Numbered from the stretch's first letter, positions 34,527 through 44,286 are shown. The stretch is DNA of 64,000 nucleotides from Solidesulfovibrio alcoholivorans DSM 5433 (GCF_000702665.1 NZ_JNJA01000001.1:558001-622000), one strand, 5' to 3'. Program-made: numbers and translations. Notes: a model not told the origin generated them from the letters alone.

Positions 34527-35028
34527 GCGCGGCCTCTGTCCCTGGTTCGCTGTTCGCACTTCAGTTCGCATTGCTTCCTCGCGCGCGAGGGGATGCGCGG
34601 TGGCCATGTTGCCACGGTGGTTGCCAAAGCTCCTTCGCGTGCGAGTGGCAACCTGACGACGGTTACCAGCGGGGTTACCACCAATCCCTCGCGCGCGAGG
34701 GCGGTAACCGCTTCCGCGAGGGCTGCGCAAAATTGAACCCCATAAAAGGGGGGGGGGCGATGCTCGCCTCAGCCAGGGGGGGCGAAAGTCTGGATTGCAT
34801 GGGTCGGGGACCGACATGACCCATTTGCGCGTAATTTCGTTCTGATTTTGGGGTGGTTTTTTCGCCCCCGTCGGCAGGCTGGGCGGCGCTCCCTGGCGAT
34901 TAACGGAACTCAGGCCCTTGCCATGGAATTCTTGTAGGCCGGGATCAAATTGCCTACGGTTGTTCGTCTGAGATTGCATCCCACCGGTCAGGTCCGTTGC
35001 CCCGCCTGATGCCGAAGAGGAGCCCTCC
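34527..35028. repeat. Gene-free region with TCGCGCGCGA palindromes
   Basis: CCTCGCGCGCGAGG at 34577-34590 and CCCTCGCGCGCGAGGG at 34686-34701 are perfect palindromes, with a relaxed third copy at 34632-34645 (CCTTCGCGTGCGAG). A run of ten G follows at about 34749-34758, and an inverted repeat GGGTCGGGGACCGACATGACCC near 34801. No gene is supported. The block could hold the control region of the giant STAND gene at 35029 or a protein-binding array. Confidence 0.6.
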
Positions 35029-38000
35029 ATGAATTTGCCGGAGATTCGCATTTTCGTGTCCTCGCCTGGCGACGTAATGTTGGAGCGCCAGCTCGCCGAA
35101 CGCGTCATCAACCGGCTGAAAACCCGCTATGAACGGGTGGCCGCCATTTCCCCTCTTTTTTGGGAACACGAGCCGCTGACCGCCCACGCCACCTTTCAGA
35201 AACAGCTCCCTCCGCCCTCGGAGATGGACATCGTGGTTTGCATCCTCTGGTCCAGGCTCGGCACCCCGTTGCCCGAGGCCTTCAAGCGCGAGGACGGTAC
35301 GCATTACGATTCGGGCACCGCCTATGAGTTCGAGAACGCCTACGCGGGCTGGAAGGAACGGGGCACCCCCGACCTGCTCGTCTATCGCAAGACCGCCAAG
35401 GCCGTGCGCGAAGTGGACTTCGACGAAGAGGAACGCGTTCTGGAGGGGCTTACCCAACGCAAGGCCCTGGAGCAGTTCCTCAGGAAATGGTTCCACGATC
35501 CCGACGAAGGCACGCTGATTTCGGCGTTTCACGCCTTCGACAGGCCCGACCAGTTCGAGGAGGCCCTTACCGCGCACCTGGACAAGCTCGTCTTGCGCCG
35601 CTTGTCCCTGACCGAGGAAGAGCTGCGCCGGGCCTCGGCTGTCTGGCTGGAAAAATCGCCGTTTCGCGGCCTGCTTCCTTTCGATTTCGAACACGCGCCC
35701 GTCTATTTCGGTCGCACCAAGGCCACGGCCGAGGTCATCGACGCCCTCAAGGGCCAGACCGCCGCTGGCCGGGCCTTTGTACTCGTGCTCGGGGCCAGCG
35801 GTTGCGGCAAGTCGTCCCTGGTCCGGGCCGGGGTACTGCCTCTATTGATCGAACCCGGGGTTGTGGACGGAGTCGGCCTGTGGCGCCGGGCCATGTTGCG
35901 CCCGAGCGATATGGCCGAGGATCTGTTTATGGGATTGGCCAAGGCCCTGGCGGACGAGGAGGCCATGCCGGAGCTCCTCGCGGGGGGAACGAGTCTTGAA
36001 CGGCTGGCCGCCGACCTGCGCAAAGCGCCGGGGGGCGTGGGCATGGTTTTGCGCCAGGGGCTGGCCCATGTCGCCGATCTGGCCAAACGCGACGGCGTGT
36101 TGCTCGGTGATTCGCCCCAGGCCCGGCTGGTCCTGGTGGTGGACCAGCTGGAGGAGATCTTCCAACCACCCGTCGCGCCCGAAGAGCGGGCCGGTTTCGT
36201 CCGCGCCCTGGCCGATCTGGCCGTGTGCGGCCCAGTGTGCGTCCTGGCCACCCTGCGAAGCGACTTCTACCATCGTTGCGAGGAACTGCCGGAACTCATG
36301 GCCCTTAAGGAGGGGCAGGGGCAGTATCATCTGGAACCGGCCACGGGGTCGCAACTGCGCCAGATGATTACCTTGCCGGCCGAAGCCGCGGGATTGCTCT
36401 TCGAGACCGACGCCGACACCGGACAGGGGCTGGAGGAACTGCTTCTGGACGAAGCCATCAAGAGTCCGGAAAGTCTGCCGCTGCTCGAATTCACCCTGGA
36501 GGAGCTTTACAAGCGCCGCCAGGGCAACGTGCTCCCCTTTGCCGCGTTCAAGGAATTGGGGGGACTCGAAGGGGCGTTGGGCCGCCGGGCGGAGTCGGTC
36601 CTGGCGACCCTGGACGAGGATGTGCGGGCCGCGTTTCCGGACCTGCTCCGGGCTTTGGTGACGGTGGATCCGACCCAGGAGGAGCGCACCGTGGCCCGCA
36701 CGGCCAGGTTGGCGGATTTTCCAGAGGGCGGAGCGGCCCGGCAACTTGTCGAAGCCTTTTCCGGACAACAGGCACGGCTGCTCGTAGCCGAGGGCGATGT
36801 GGCAGGCGGCCGGGTGCGCGTGGCCCACGAAGCGCTCCTTTCGCGCTGGGACCGGGCGGCCGAACAGATCGAGAGGGATCGCCGCCACCTCCAGGCTCGT
36901 GCCCGGGTGGAACTGAGCGCCTCGCGTTGGGAAAAGGCGGCGAACCCTGACAAGCCAAGCCTGCTGCTGCCCGAGGGCTTGCCCCTGACCGAGGCCGAGG
37001 CTCTGGCTGAGGAGCACCCCGAGATACTGCTGCCCGAGTCGCTGGCCTACATCAAGCGGTCCGTCGACGCCGCTCGGGAGCGGCAACGGCGGCGTAAGCG
37101 GCGTACACGGCTGGTCATTGGTGCTCTCAGCATCCTCCTGGTCGTCGCTCTGGGCGGGCTCGCCTTGAGCTATATCCAGTACGGGCGGGCCACACGAAAT
37201 GAAGCCAGGGCCAACGCAACCCTGTCCGACATCTACACCCGCGAAGGGCACAAGTTCCGTGAAACCCATGCATCAGGAAAGGCGCTCCTGTGGTATGCAC
37301 GCGCCTTGGCCGCCAAGGACACCATCGCCGCCCGGATTGGAGCCGCCGACGCGATGAAGCTGAACGCTTATGATTTGGTCGTACTGCGAGGGCATGAAGC
37401 GTGGGTGAAAGCTGTGGCTTTTAGCCCAGACGGCCGAACCGTGGCGTCGTGTTCAAACGACGGGACCGTCCGGGTCTGGGATGTGGCCGGCGCCAAGGAA
37501 TTGTTCACACTCAGGGGGCACGGACAATCGGTAAATACCGTGGCCTTCAGCCCGGACGGCCGGAACATCGCCTCGGGGGCTTGGGATGGTACCATCCGGC
37601 TCTGGGACCGGGCCAGCGGCCAGGAGTTGGCCGTGCTCAGGGGACATGACAAGGTGGTCACTTCCATAGCTTTTAGCCCGGATGGCCGGAGCATCGCCTC
37701 GGGTTCGCATGACAAGACCGTCCGGCTTTGGGACGTGGCCGCGGGCACGACGCTGGCCGTGCTCAAGGGGCATGAAGAGGAAGTTGCCTCGGTGGCCTTC
37801 AGCCCGGACGGCCGATACATTGCCTCGGCTTCGGAGGACAAGACTGTCCGGCTTTGGGATGTGGCCGGTGATAAGGATCCGACCGTGCTCAGGGGGCATG
37901 GAGACGCAGTCGCCTCGGTGGCCTTCAGTCCCGACGGTCGGTACATTGCCTCGGGTTCGAAGGACAAGACCGTCCGGCTTTGGGATGTGGCCGGTGGAAA

Positions 38001-40635
38001 GGAACCGACCGTGCTCAGGGGGCATGAAGAACAAGTCACCTCCGTGACCTTCGGTCCCGACGGTCGAACCCTCGCATCGGCATCGCTGGATGACTCCATC
38101 CGTTTCTGGGACGTGGTCAGCGGTCAGGGACTTGCGGCGCTCAGGCAGAACGATGTGGTTACCTCCGTGGCCTTCAGCCCGGATGGGAAGACCATCGCAT
38201 CGGGGTCATGGGACGAAACCGTCCGGCTTTGGGACATGGTCAGCGCCGCTGGCCCGGTAATGCGGCGAGGGCATGATACAATCGTTTTTTCCACAGCCTT
38301 CAGTCCGGACGGGAAGACCATCGCATCGGGCTTGTCGGACAAAACCATCCGAGTTTGGGACCGGGCCAGCGGCCAGGAGCTGGCCGTCCTCAGGGGGCAT
38401 GAAGGGGATGTTCTTTCCGTGTCCTTCAGCCCGAATGGCCGGATAGTCGCCTCGGCGTCCAAGGACAAGACCGGCCGGCTTTGGGACGTGGCCACGGGTA
38501 AGGAACTGCGTGTGCTGCGGGGACATGAGGACCAGGTTTTCTCCGTGGCCTTCAGCCCTGACGGGAAAACCCTTGTCTCAGGCTCCATGGACAAAACCAT
38601 CCGGCTCTGGGGTGTGGCCAACGGCAAGGAACTGGCCGTGCTCAGGGGACACCAGAACGAAGTTAGTTCCGTGGCTTTCAGCCCTGACGGTCGGAGTATC
38701 GTATCGGGGTCCGCTGAACTTTTTCCCAAATCCAATGACTTCCCTCTTCGACTCTGGGACGTGGCCAGCGGCAAGGAGTTGGCTGCTTTCGGGAGTCGTA
38801 GGGACTTAGTTATGTCCGTGGCCTTCAGCCCGGACGGCCGGTCCATCGCTTCGACGTCCGCGGATAAGACCCTTCATCTCTGGGAGGTAGGCAGCGGCAA
38901 GGAACTGGCCAGACTCAGGGGCCATACCGACTGGGTCACCTCGGTGGCCTTCAGCCCTGACGGCCAAGTCCTCGCATCGGGCTCAGGCGACGCGACCATC
39001 CGGTTCTGGGATGTAACCAGCGGCAAGGAATTGGCCGTGCTCAAGGGACATGACAAGCCGATCTCCTCCGTGGCCTTCAGCCCCGACGGCCGCGAAGTCG
39101 CATCGGGTTCCGGGGATGCGACCGTCCGCCTCTGGAACCTCGGACAGGACAAGGCCTTTCTGGACCGGCTGACCACCGTTACCGACGTAGGCATAACGGA
39201 TGATACCGATACCAATGGCCAGTCCGTGGCCAAAAACCCCATGCCTCTGGCCCGGGCTCGGTTTGAGGCCGCCAAGGCCGGCCGCATCTGGTGGCGTGGG
39301 GACGGCGGCAAAAGCCTGCTCCCTTATTTCGAGCAGACCCTGGCGTTGGCGAAGCAATGCCAGAGCGTCCCCGATGGCGACAAGTTGTTGACAATACAAC
39401 ATGATGCCACCAATCTTGAAGATTATCTCCAGCTCTTGAACATCGCCGCGCAACTCGCAGCCGCATATCCTGACAGTACCCATTGGCAACATATCCTGAG
39501 CATGTTGCATGGCAAGATAGGCAGTAAACTCAAGAACAATCGCGACACCGTCGGGGCGTTGTCGCACTACCGGCAGAGTGTGGAGATTCTGGAGCGACTC
39601 ATCGCCGCCGCGCCGGATAGCGTTTCCTTGCGGCGAGATCTGAGTTCGACCCGCAACGAAATTGGCACGATTCTAAAGGATACGGAGGATACCGCAGGAG
39701 CGATCGAGGAGTACCGGCAGTGCGTGGAGATTTGGGAAAAACTGGCCGATAGAGACCCCAAAAACACCAATTGGCAGCAGAATTTGACTCTTTTCCATGA
39801 CAAGATAGGCAATGCGCTTCGGGCCATGGGCGATATTGACGGGGCATTGGCGGAATATCGACAGGGACTGGCAATTTGGGAGCGACTGGTCGCTAGAGAC
39901 CCGAAGAACGTCGAATGGCAGCGCAAGGCAGGCCTCGCCCACGATAGAATTGGAGACGAGCTCGTAAGAAAAGGCGACATAACAGAGGGGCTGGGGGAAT
40001 ACCGGCAGCAGCTGGCGATTTTGTTGCATCTGGCCACGGCAGACCCGAAAAGCACCAGTTATCAGGAGCCTCTCTTCTTCATACATTACAATATCGGCAA
40101 CAAGCTCAAGGCAATGGGTGACACCGCCGGAGCGCTCGAGCAATACCGGCAGAAGTTGGCGATCAGCGAGCGATTGTTCGCGAATAATCCGGACATCTGG
40201 CAATCATTCCTCAGTGAAGCCCATCAAGATATTGCTTCTTGCCTCATACGTATGGGTGACCCGGTGGGCGGAGAAACGGAGTTGCAAAAGGCTCTCTCCC
40301 TGTTGCCCAATGAAAGCTATTCTTGGGGAGGTTTCGCCCAGGAAATGCTTTTTATCGGAAAATATGACAAAGCTGTCGCTGCAGCGGAAAAAGGCCTCGA
40401 ACTTGATCCGAGTCAGACTTGGATCAAGACCAATCTTCTGCACGGGCACCTCTTCTCCGGCGCGGTCGACAAGGCGAAACAGCTCTACCAAGAAAATGCC
40501 ACCATTATGATTAAAGAGAAAACATTCCGGCAGGCCATCCTGGACGACTTCGCTGAGTTCAATAAAAGAGGTTTGAACCCGCCCAATATGGAAGCATTCA
40601 AGAAATATATTGAATCGGCCAACAACGGGCTGTAA
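35029..40635 (+). CDS. Giant DUF4062-STAND NTPase-WD40-TPR protein
   Basis: An 1868-residue modular protein. Residues 1-170 are a DUF4062 domain (PEIRIFVSSPGDVMLERQLAERVI). Residues 210-690 are a STAND NTPase module (SPFRGLLPFDFEHAPVYFGR) with Walker A GASGCGKSS and an acidic strand LVLVVDQLEEIF. A basic stretch and one transmembrane helix lie near 690-712. Residues 783-1380 hold fourteen WD40 repeats (GH..V.SVAFSPDG..IASGS.D.T.RLWD), enough for two seven-bladed propellers. The C-terminal 400 residues are TPR-like repeats of about 50 residues. STAND proteins switch from inactive monomer to oligomer on ligand sensing, and many mobile-element examples act in phage defence. That role is inferred; no partner effector gene is seen. 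Confidence 0.9.
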   Translation: MNLPEIRIFVSSPGDVMLERQLAERVINRLKTRYERVAAISPLFWEHEPLTAHATFQKQLPPPSEMDIVVCILWSRLGTPLPEAFKREDGTHYDSGTAYEFENAYAGWKERGTPDLLVYRKTAKAVREVDFDEEERVLEGLTQRKALEQFLRKWFHDPDEGTLISAFHAFDRPDQFEEALTAHLDKLVLRRLSLTEEELRRASAVWLEKSPFRGLLPFDFEHAPVYFGRTKATAEVIDALKGQTAAGRAFVLVLGASGCGKSSLVRAGVLPLLIEPGVVDGVGLWRRAMLRPSDMAEDLFMGLAKALADEEAMPELLAGGTSLERLAADLRKAPGGVGMVLRQGLAHVADLAKRDGVLLGDSPQARLVLVVDQLEEIFQPPVAPEERAGFVRALADLAVCGPVCVLATLRSDFYHRCEELPELMALKEGQGQYHLEPATGSQLRQMITLPAEAAGLLFETDADTGQGLEELLLDEAIKSPESLPLLEFTLEELYKRRQGNVLPFAAFKELGGLEGALGRRAESVLATLDEDVRAAFPDLLRALVTVDPTQEERTVARTARLADFPEGGAARQLVEAFSGQQARLLVAEGDVAGGRVRVAHEALLSRWDRAAEQIERDRRHLQARARVELSASRWEKAANPDKPSLLLPEGLPLTEAEALAEEHPEILLPESLAYIKRSVDAARERQRRRKRRTRLVIGALSILLVVALGGLALSYIQYGRATRNEARANATLSDIYTREGHKFRETHASGKALLWYARALAAKDTIAARIGAADAMKLNAYDLVVLRGHEAWVKAVAFSPDGRTVASCSNDGTVRVWDVAGAKELFTLRGHGQSVNTVAFSPDGRNIASGAWDGTIRLWDRASGQELAVLRGHDKVVTSIAFSPDGRSIASGSHDKTVRLWDVAAGTTLAVLKGHEEEVASVAFSPDGRYIASASEDKTVRLWDVAGDKDPTVLRGHGDAVASVAFSPDGRYIASGSKDKTVRLWDVAGGKEPTVLRGHEEQVTSVTFGPDGRTLASASLDDSIRFWDVVSGQGLAALRQNDVVTSVAFSPDGKTIASGSWDETVRLWDMVSAAGPVMRRGHDTIVFSTAFSPDGKTIASGLSDKTIRVWDRASGQELAVLRGHEGDVLSVSFSPNGRIVASASKDKTGRLWDVATGKELRVLRGHEDQVFSVAFSPDGKTLVSGSMDKTIRLWGVANGKELAVLRGHQNEVSSVAFSPDGRSIVSGSAELFPKSNDFPLRLWDVASGKELAAFGSRRDLVMSVAFSPDGRSIASTSADKTLHLWEVGSGKELARLRGHTDWVTSVAFSPDGQVLASGSGDATIRFWDVTSGKELAVLKGHDKPISSVAFSPDGREVASGSGDATVRLWNLGQDKAFLDRLTTVTDVGITDDTDTNGQSVAKNPMPLARARFEAAKAGRIWWRGDGGKSLLPYFEQTLALAKQCQSVPDGDKLLTIQHDATNLEDYLQLLNIAAQLAAAYPDSTHWQHILSMLHGKIGSKLKNNRDTVGALSHYRQSVEILERLIAAAPDSVSLRRDLSSTRNEIGTILKDTEDTAGAIEEYRQCVEIWEKLADRDPKNTNWQQNLTLFHDKIGNALRAMGDIDGALAEYRQGLAIWERLVARDPKNVEWQRKAGLAHDRIGDELVRKGDITEGLGEYRQQLAILLHLATADPKSTSYQEPLFFIHYNIGNKLKAMGDTAGALEQYRQKLAISERLFANNPDIWQSFLSEAHQDIASCLIRMGDPVGGETELQKALSLLPNESYSWGGFAQEMLFIGKYDKAVAAAEKGLELDPSQTWIKTNLLHGHLFSGAVDKAKQLYQENATIMIKEKTFRQAILDDFAEFNKRGLNPPNMEAFKKYIESANNGL

Positions 40636-40737
40636 GCAGCGCACCTGCCTGACCGCGGGGTGGCGTAAGGAACCGAGAGTCCCGTCCCCCTGAGGGAGTC
40701 ATTTCACTCTCGGTGTTGGGAATAGTGTTGGGTAAGA

Positions 40738-40776
40738 AAAAAGGGTTTACAGCGTTTTTGCCGTAAACCCTTGATT
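40738..40776 (-). terminator. Terminator at the island B/C junction
   Basis: Stem AAGGGTTTAC against GTAAACCCTT (40741-40772) with a T-run on the minus strand. It lies where a tRNA-Glu terminator should, beside the att copy at 40782, but its sequence is unrelated to the hairpins at 24578, 27259 and 58209, so it arrived with a different element. Confidence 0.75.
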
Positions 40777-40781
40777 TTCTT

Positions 40782-40825
40782 TGGCGTCCCCAAGGGGATT
40801 TGAACCCCTGTTACCGGCGTGAAAG
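40782..40825 (-). mobile_element. Attachment site copy: 3' end of tRNA-Glu (B/C junction)
   Basis: Forty-four bases identical to the 3' end of tRNA-Glu (58251-58294), including the encoded CCA. The match stops inside the anticodon loop. It is the boundary between island B and island C. Confidence 0.93.
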
Positions 40826-41130
40826 TGGCCGAGTCGGCTCAAATACTTCATCAAACACCTTCATATACTTTGATTTTTTCTGATCACCATGGTCAAGAAG
40901 GTCGCACATTTCATGGCGTGGTGTGGACCCCGTGTGGACTTCTTTCAGGACACCACCGCCCGCTGATTTCCTTGCTGAAATAGCAGTAACATCCCAGCTT
41001 CGTGCACTTTTCTACCGCTGCACACGCTCCTGTAATTTCCCTCTGAAATTGCGGATATCCTTGTCGTATAATTCACAATTTTAGTTTCACTTTCCTTCGC
41101 TGAGCTAACTGGTTAGAAATCCTTCCCCTG
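40826..41130. other. Left end of island C, gene-free
   Basis: A 305-base stretch with no supported gene. It carries the arm-site-like motif at 40922 and AT-rich DNA resembling an integrase/IHF binding end. Nothing else stands out. Confidence 0.5.
40922..40939 (+). repeat. Candidate integrase arm site 3
   Basis: TGTGGACCCCGTGTGGAC, the same double TGTGGAC form as at 24557, 27236 and 58187. Unlike those, it lies inside island C on the far side of the att core, as expected if it belongs to the left end of that element. Confidence 0.6.
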
Positions 41131-41195
41131 GGTCTTCATCCCAGACAGTTCCGATCTCCAAAACAACCTGAACCCAATGCGCAGCATCCTGCGCA
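41131..41195 (+). repeat. 65-bp direct repeat, copy 1, ending in the 18-bp palindrome
   Basis: Shares about 62 of 65 bases with 42003-42067; the two copies flank the lipoprotein gene. The last 18 bases (41178-41195) are TGCGCAGCATCCTGCGCA, a palindrome found five times in island C; here it extends to AATGCGCAG...CTGCGCATT. Confidence 0.85.
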
Positions 41196-41230
41196 TTGTG
41201 CAAATACAAACCAATTTTGCGAATTGATGA

Positions 41231-41953
41231 TCAATTTGTAAGTGTTAATTTCTCGCCACCGTCAAATATTATCATTAGCGGCTCAAACTCAAAAGTATAT
41301 TTTCCTTTTTCTACATTAGCAAATTTCATATCAGCATTGATAAAGTTATTCACGTCAACGGTCCCAATAAATGTTGACGTTCCGTTGGCAGGGATGGCGT
41401 CATCGTAAGACAAATTTATCAATTTTATAGGGTCACCAAATATGTCGATAAACTTTGTGATTCCCTTAACACCAACTATTTTTTTGTCGCTTTTGTTCTG
41501 AAACCCTAGTTTAAGCTCAACCAAGTCTTTATATCTACCTGCTTGCGCGTTGCTTGGAACATATTCTTTACTCAAAATTGTCACTGTAAGAATACTGTCA
41601 ACTTTCTTCTTTAGTGCAAGTTTCTCATTCTCCATCTTTAATTTTAAAGCTTCCTGCTCGGCTTGTTTTTGTTTCTGCAGATCTTCAAACGTACGCTGAT
41701 TTTGGATAGCTTGTCCTACGGTTGTATTGTCTTCCGTATTTTTTTTGCCAAATGCTTCTGCCAGCTTGGTCCTAACGATATAGGTTGCGAGCAATCTTTT
41801 ATCTTCGGGGTCAAGTTTTTCAGCGATGCTTTCCATGGTGACTTTCAGAGCAGCTTCATCTTTAGGGATGACTGTTTTTTTTACATCACTGAAAGGGTTA
41901 TTACACGCAGCCAGAGTGAAAGAAACAAGCACAACGACGATCAATCGATACAT
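41231..41953 (-). CDS. Lipoprotein, function unknown
   Basis: A 240-residue secreted lipoprotein: the signal MYRLIVVVLVSFTLAAC ends in the lipobox LAAC, so Cys17 would be lipidated. A coiled-coil segment (about 85-115, LQKQKQAEQEALKLKMENEK) precedes an immunoglobulin-like beta domain with VELKLGFQNKSDKKIVGVKG. Proteins of this type sit in the periplasm or outer membrane. It is last of four minus-strand genes (45234 to 41231) and lies between two 65-bp direct repeats, so it may be a separable cassette. Composition is AT-rich compared with the chromosome. Confidence 0.83.
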   Translation of the reverse strand: MYRLIVVVLVSFTLAACNNPFSDVKKTVIPKDEAALKVTMESIAEKLDPEDKRLLATYIVRTKLAEAFGKKNTEDNTTVGQAIQNQRTFEDLQKQKQAEQEALKLKMENEKLALKKKVDSILTVTILSKEYVPSNAQAGRYKDLVELKLGFQNKSDKKIVGVKGITKFIDIFGDPIKLINLSYDDAIPANGTSTFIGTVDVNNFINADMKFANVEKGKYTFEFEPLMIIFDGGEKLTLTN

Positions 41954-42002
41954 AATAATTTCCTTGTATTAAATTATACAGTTAAACAGCATGCTTCGGA
42001 GG

Positions 42003-42067
42003 GGTCTTCATCCCAGACACTTCCGGTCTCCAAAACAACCTGAACCAAATGCGCAGGATGCTGCGCA
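42003..42067 (+). repeat. 65-bp direct repeat, copy 2, ending in the 18-bp palindrome
   Basis: Second copy of the repeat at 41131. The palindrome (42050-42067) reads TGCGCAGGATGCTGCGCA, that is, the loop is inverted relative to copy 1 while the flank keeps its direction. Confidence 0.85.
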
Positions 42068-42178
42068 AATGGTTTTTCTTGGATTTTGGAGCCTTCCAAC
42101 GCACTCCCCCGTGACAATCTCCACCATTTCCCGAGCAAAAGCATTTTTGCTAGTTGCCGCGCACGATAAATGTCAGTG

Positions 42179-42784
42179 CTATTTAGAAGATTTAAAGTCT
42201 CGCAGAACTCTTATACAAGCGTTAAGGTAATTGCGTTTCATTTCAGGGGTAACGGTGTCTGGACCTTCATGGACAAGTTTATTTCTAATTGATGCAATAA
42301 ATCGTATGGAATCGACAGATTTTTCTGAAACGATACATTTCACGCTTGATGCTTTTTCGTGAAGACCTCGACCAGAACCACCTTTGTCTTCAAGGATGCT
42401 TTCTATTTTTGAAGAAGCTCTAATAAGATTATCAAGAGATGTGTCTTTAGAATTTATCGCACGGTGGTTTTCAACTTTTCCCTTCGGATGGTTATATCCT
42501 TTAGACTGACAAGGGAGTGCTTTGCTTGAATCTTTTGACCAGCTATTCCCGACTGCACCAGAAGCTGTAGAGTCTCCACCACCCCTGGTCGCAATCGCCG
42601 CAGCAATCGAAACACAGGCAGTCCCTGTAACCACTACCCATTGCTTCAACTTTCTTTTCTTTTTCCGTTCACTGCCCGGTCCAGGTTCAGTGTCTACAAT
42701 CTCTTCAGATACAAAATCAACAACAGTGTCTTTGGCTGACTTGACTGCATCCTTTGCCTTATTAAGGCTATCTCGAAAGCTCAT
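42179..42784 (-). CDS. Membrane-anchored protein with HEPN-like motif
   Basis: A 201-residue protein. The N-terminal part is amphipathic (FRDSLNKAKDAVKSAKDTVVDFV). A transmembrane segment follows a basic stretch (KQWVVVTGTACVSIAAAIA, about 53-72). The C-terminal 90 residues are helical, with IRFIASIRNKLVHEGP holding an RNKLVH (R-x4-H) motif like HEPN ribonucleases and DUF4145 proteins. HEPN domains act as toxins or in antiviral defence, but this short motif alone is weak evidence. ATG 42784 gives a sensible start; the longer frame has no support. Confidence 0.68.
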   Translation of the reverse strand: MSFRDSLNKAKDAVKSAKDTVVDFVSEEIVDTEPGPGSERKKKRKLKQWVVVTGTACVSIAAAIATRGGGDSTASGAVGNSWSKDSSKALPCQSKGYNHPKGKVENHRAINSKDTSLDNLIRASSKIESILEDKGGSGRGLHEKASSVKCIVSEKSVDSIRFIASIRNKLVHEGPDTVTPEMKRNYLNACIRVLRDFKSSK

Positions 42785-43030
42785 TTTACATCCTTGCGAC
42801 AAGGGTGTTAAATAATTCTGAATGCAAGCTATTTTAGCCAACGGAGATTTAAAAGCACTAAAAACTAACCAATCAAGTGATTACGCACAATCATTGACGG
42901 GTCAAGACACCTATAAAAACACCCGCGTAACAAGCTCAATATCGTCATCGTGCTAGCAATAAACCATTTAAATAAGACAATCCACTCGCCCTAGAATGGT
43001 CGAATAAACTTTGTGGTGCTATCTGATGCC

Positions 43031-44260
43031 TTAGTTGCAAATATTAGCAAGTCTCCCTGAGTGAGACGTATATATTCCATTCACTAGATCGCCTTGCCTT
43101 ATTATGTCTTCAAATTTTTCAGCGTTTTTATAATCATTTATTTTCTTGTACTCACGAATCATGATATTTACAGAGTTTGTTAACTCGGAGCCCTCAAATA
43201 GTAACAGGTCAGCAAATTCTTTAAACTTTTTATCGCCAGAGCATTTGAATTGATCATATGCGCAAGTTGCGTATCCTTTGTAGGTAAACACAAAGTACAA
43301 CAACTTATGAAGGTTGCCATTATTGTTTAGCTGTTTATTTTTTGCGGCAAAGTAAGCCATTCTTGCCAACTCATGTAGGTTGGCAAGGGATTTTAATAAT
43401 TCAATTTTGTTGGGACATACATTGACAATCTCAAGAGCTGTGTTCTGTGAGTACTGGCCAAAGTTCTCTGCGGGCTTGTTGTTTTTTGCGCTATTTGCCT
43501 GAACGCTCTGCGAACGCGCATTCCCGTTAACTAATTCAGCTTTGACTACATAATTAACGCCATTCATTATTTCATACTGAACAGCGACCATCTTGCCATT
43601 GGCCGATTTCAAAACATCAAAATTCTTATCTTCCTGTTGTTCCGTTACAAATCCACTTTGATATGGTGCAATTATATAAGTAACATTTGCGTCATCCGTG
43701 AGCATTTCGATAGATTCTTCTCCAGCCCTTTTTAATCCTTTACATCTAACTACTACACTGTTACTCGGCTTATTGTTAGAGATATTTTGCGCTGAACTTT
43801 TGGATGAGATAGGTTCACGAGAAACAGCAACAGGGGTGCTTTCTTTAGGAAATTTTTGATACTCACTAAGTGCTGACTCATCAGAAAATTTTATATATTT
43901 ATAATCCCCTGAAACATAGACACCAACTCCAAGCCCACAACTGCCATCGCTCCCTTTCTGTTCTACTTTTGCACTTTTGCCTTGTATTTGCACAATCACT
44001 TTGCATTCAGGATATCCAACAGGTGAAAAACTTAATCTACCGTCTATGAGTGTTGTCTTTCCATCAACACTTCCCGTATTTTGTCGATATTGGGCAAAAA
44101 TTCTTATAGCATATAAATCTTTCCCTAGGTTTTTCAGAACAAGATCCCCCGACCAATCCCCTGAACTCCCCTCAAAGACATAGGCTTGTGACGCATACGA
44201 AAGAGATATCGAGCATAAAATTATAAAAAAAATCGTCAACAAGGAAAATTTTGTTTTCAT
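43031..44260 (-). CDS. Secreted hypothetical protein
   Basis: A 409-residue protein with a clear signal peptide (KTKFSLLTIFFIILCSISLSYAS) and ATG 44260 behind AAGGGGTT. The mature part begins with a beta domain (YVFEGSSGDWSGDLVLKNLGKDLYAIRIFA), has an Asn/Ser-rich linker near 145-170, and ends in helices with paired cysteines (CAYDQFKC). It is probably periplasmic. No family recognised. It lies 26 bases downstream of the next gene in the minus-strand block, so they are likely one transcript. Confidence 0.72.
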   Translation of the reverse strand: MKTKFSLLTIFFIILCSISLSYASQAYVFEGSSGDWSGDLVLKNLGKDLYAIRIFAQYRQNTGSVDGKTTLIDGRLSFSPVGYPECKVIVQIQGKSAKVEQKGSDGSCGLGVGVYVSGDYKYIKFSDESALSEYQKFPKESTPVAVSREPISSKSSAQNISNNKPSNSVVVRCKGLKRAGEESIEMLTDDANVTYIIAPYQSGFVTEQQEDKNFDVLKSANGKMVAVQYEIMNGVNYVVKAELVNGNARSQSVQANSAKNNKPAENFGQYSQNTALEIVNVCPNKIELLKSLANLHELARMAYFAAKNKQLNNNGNLHKLLYFVFTYKGYATCAYDQFKCSGDKKFKEFADLLLFEGSELTNSVNIMIREYKKINDYKNAEKFEDIIRQGDLVNGIYTSHSGRLANICN

Positions 44261-44286
44261 ACATAACCCCTTGATGGTCACTGAAA

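Noticed and set aside
37378..39170. DNA tandem repeat or CRISPR-like pattern in the giant gene
   Set aside because: The periodicity of about 126 bases is the WD40 protein repeat; the frame is continuous throughout.
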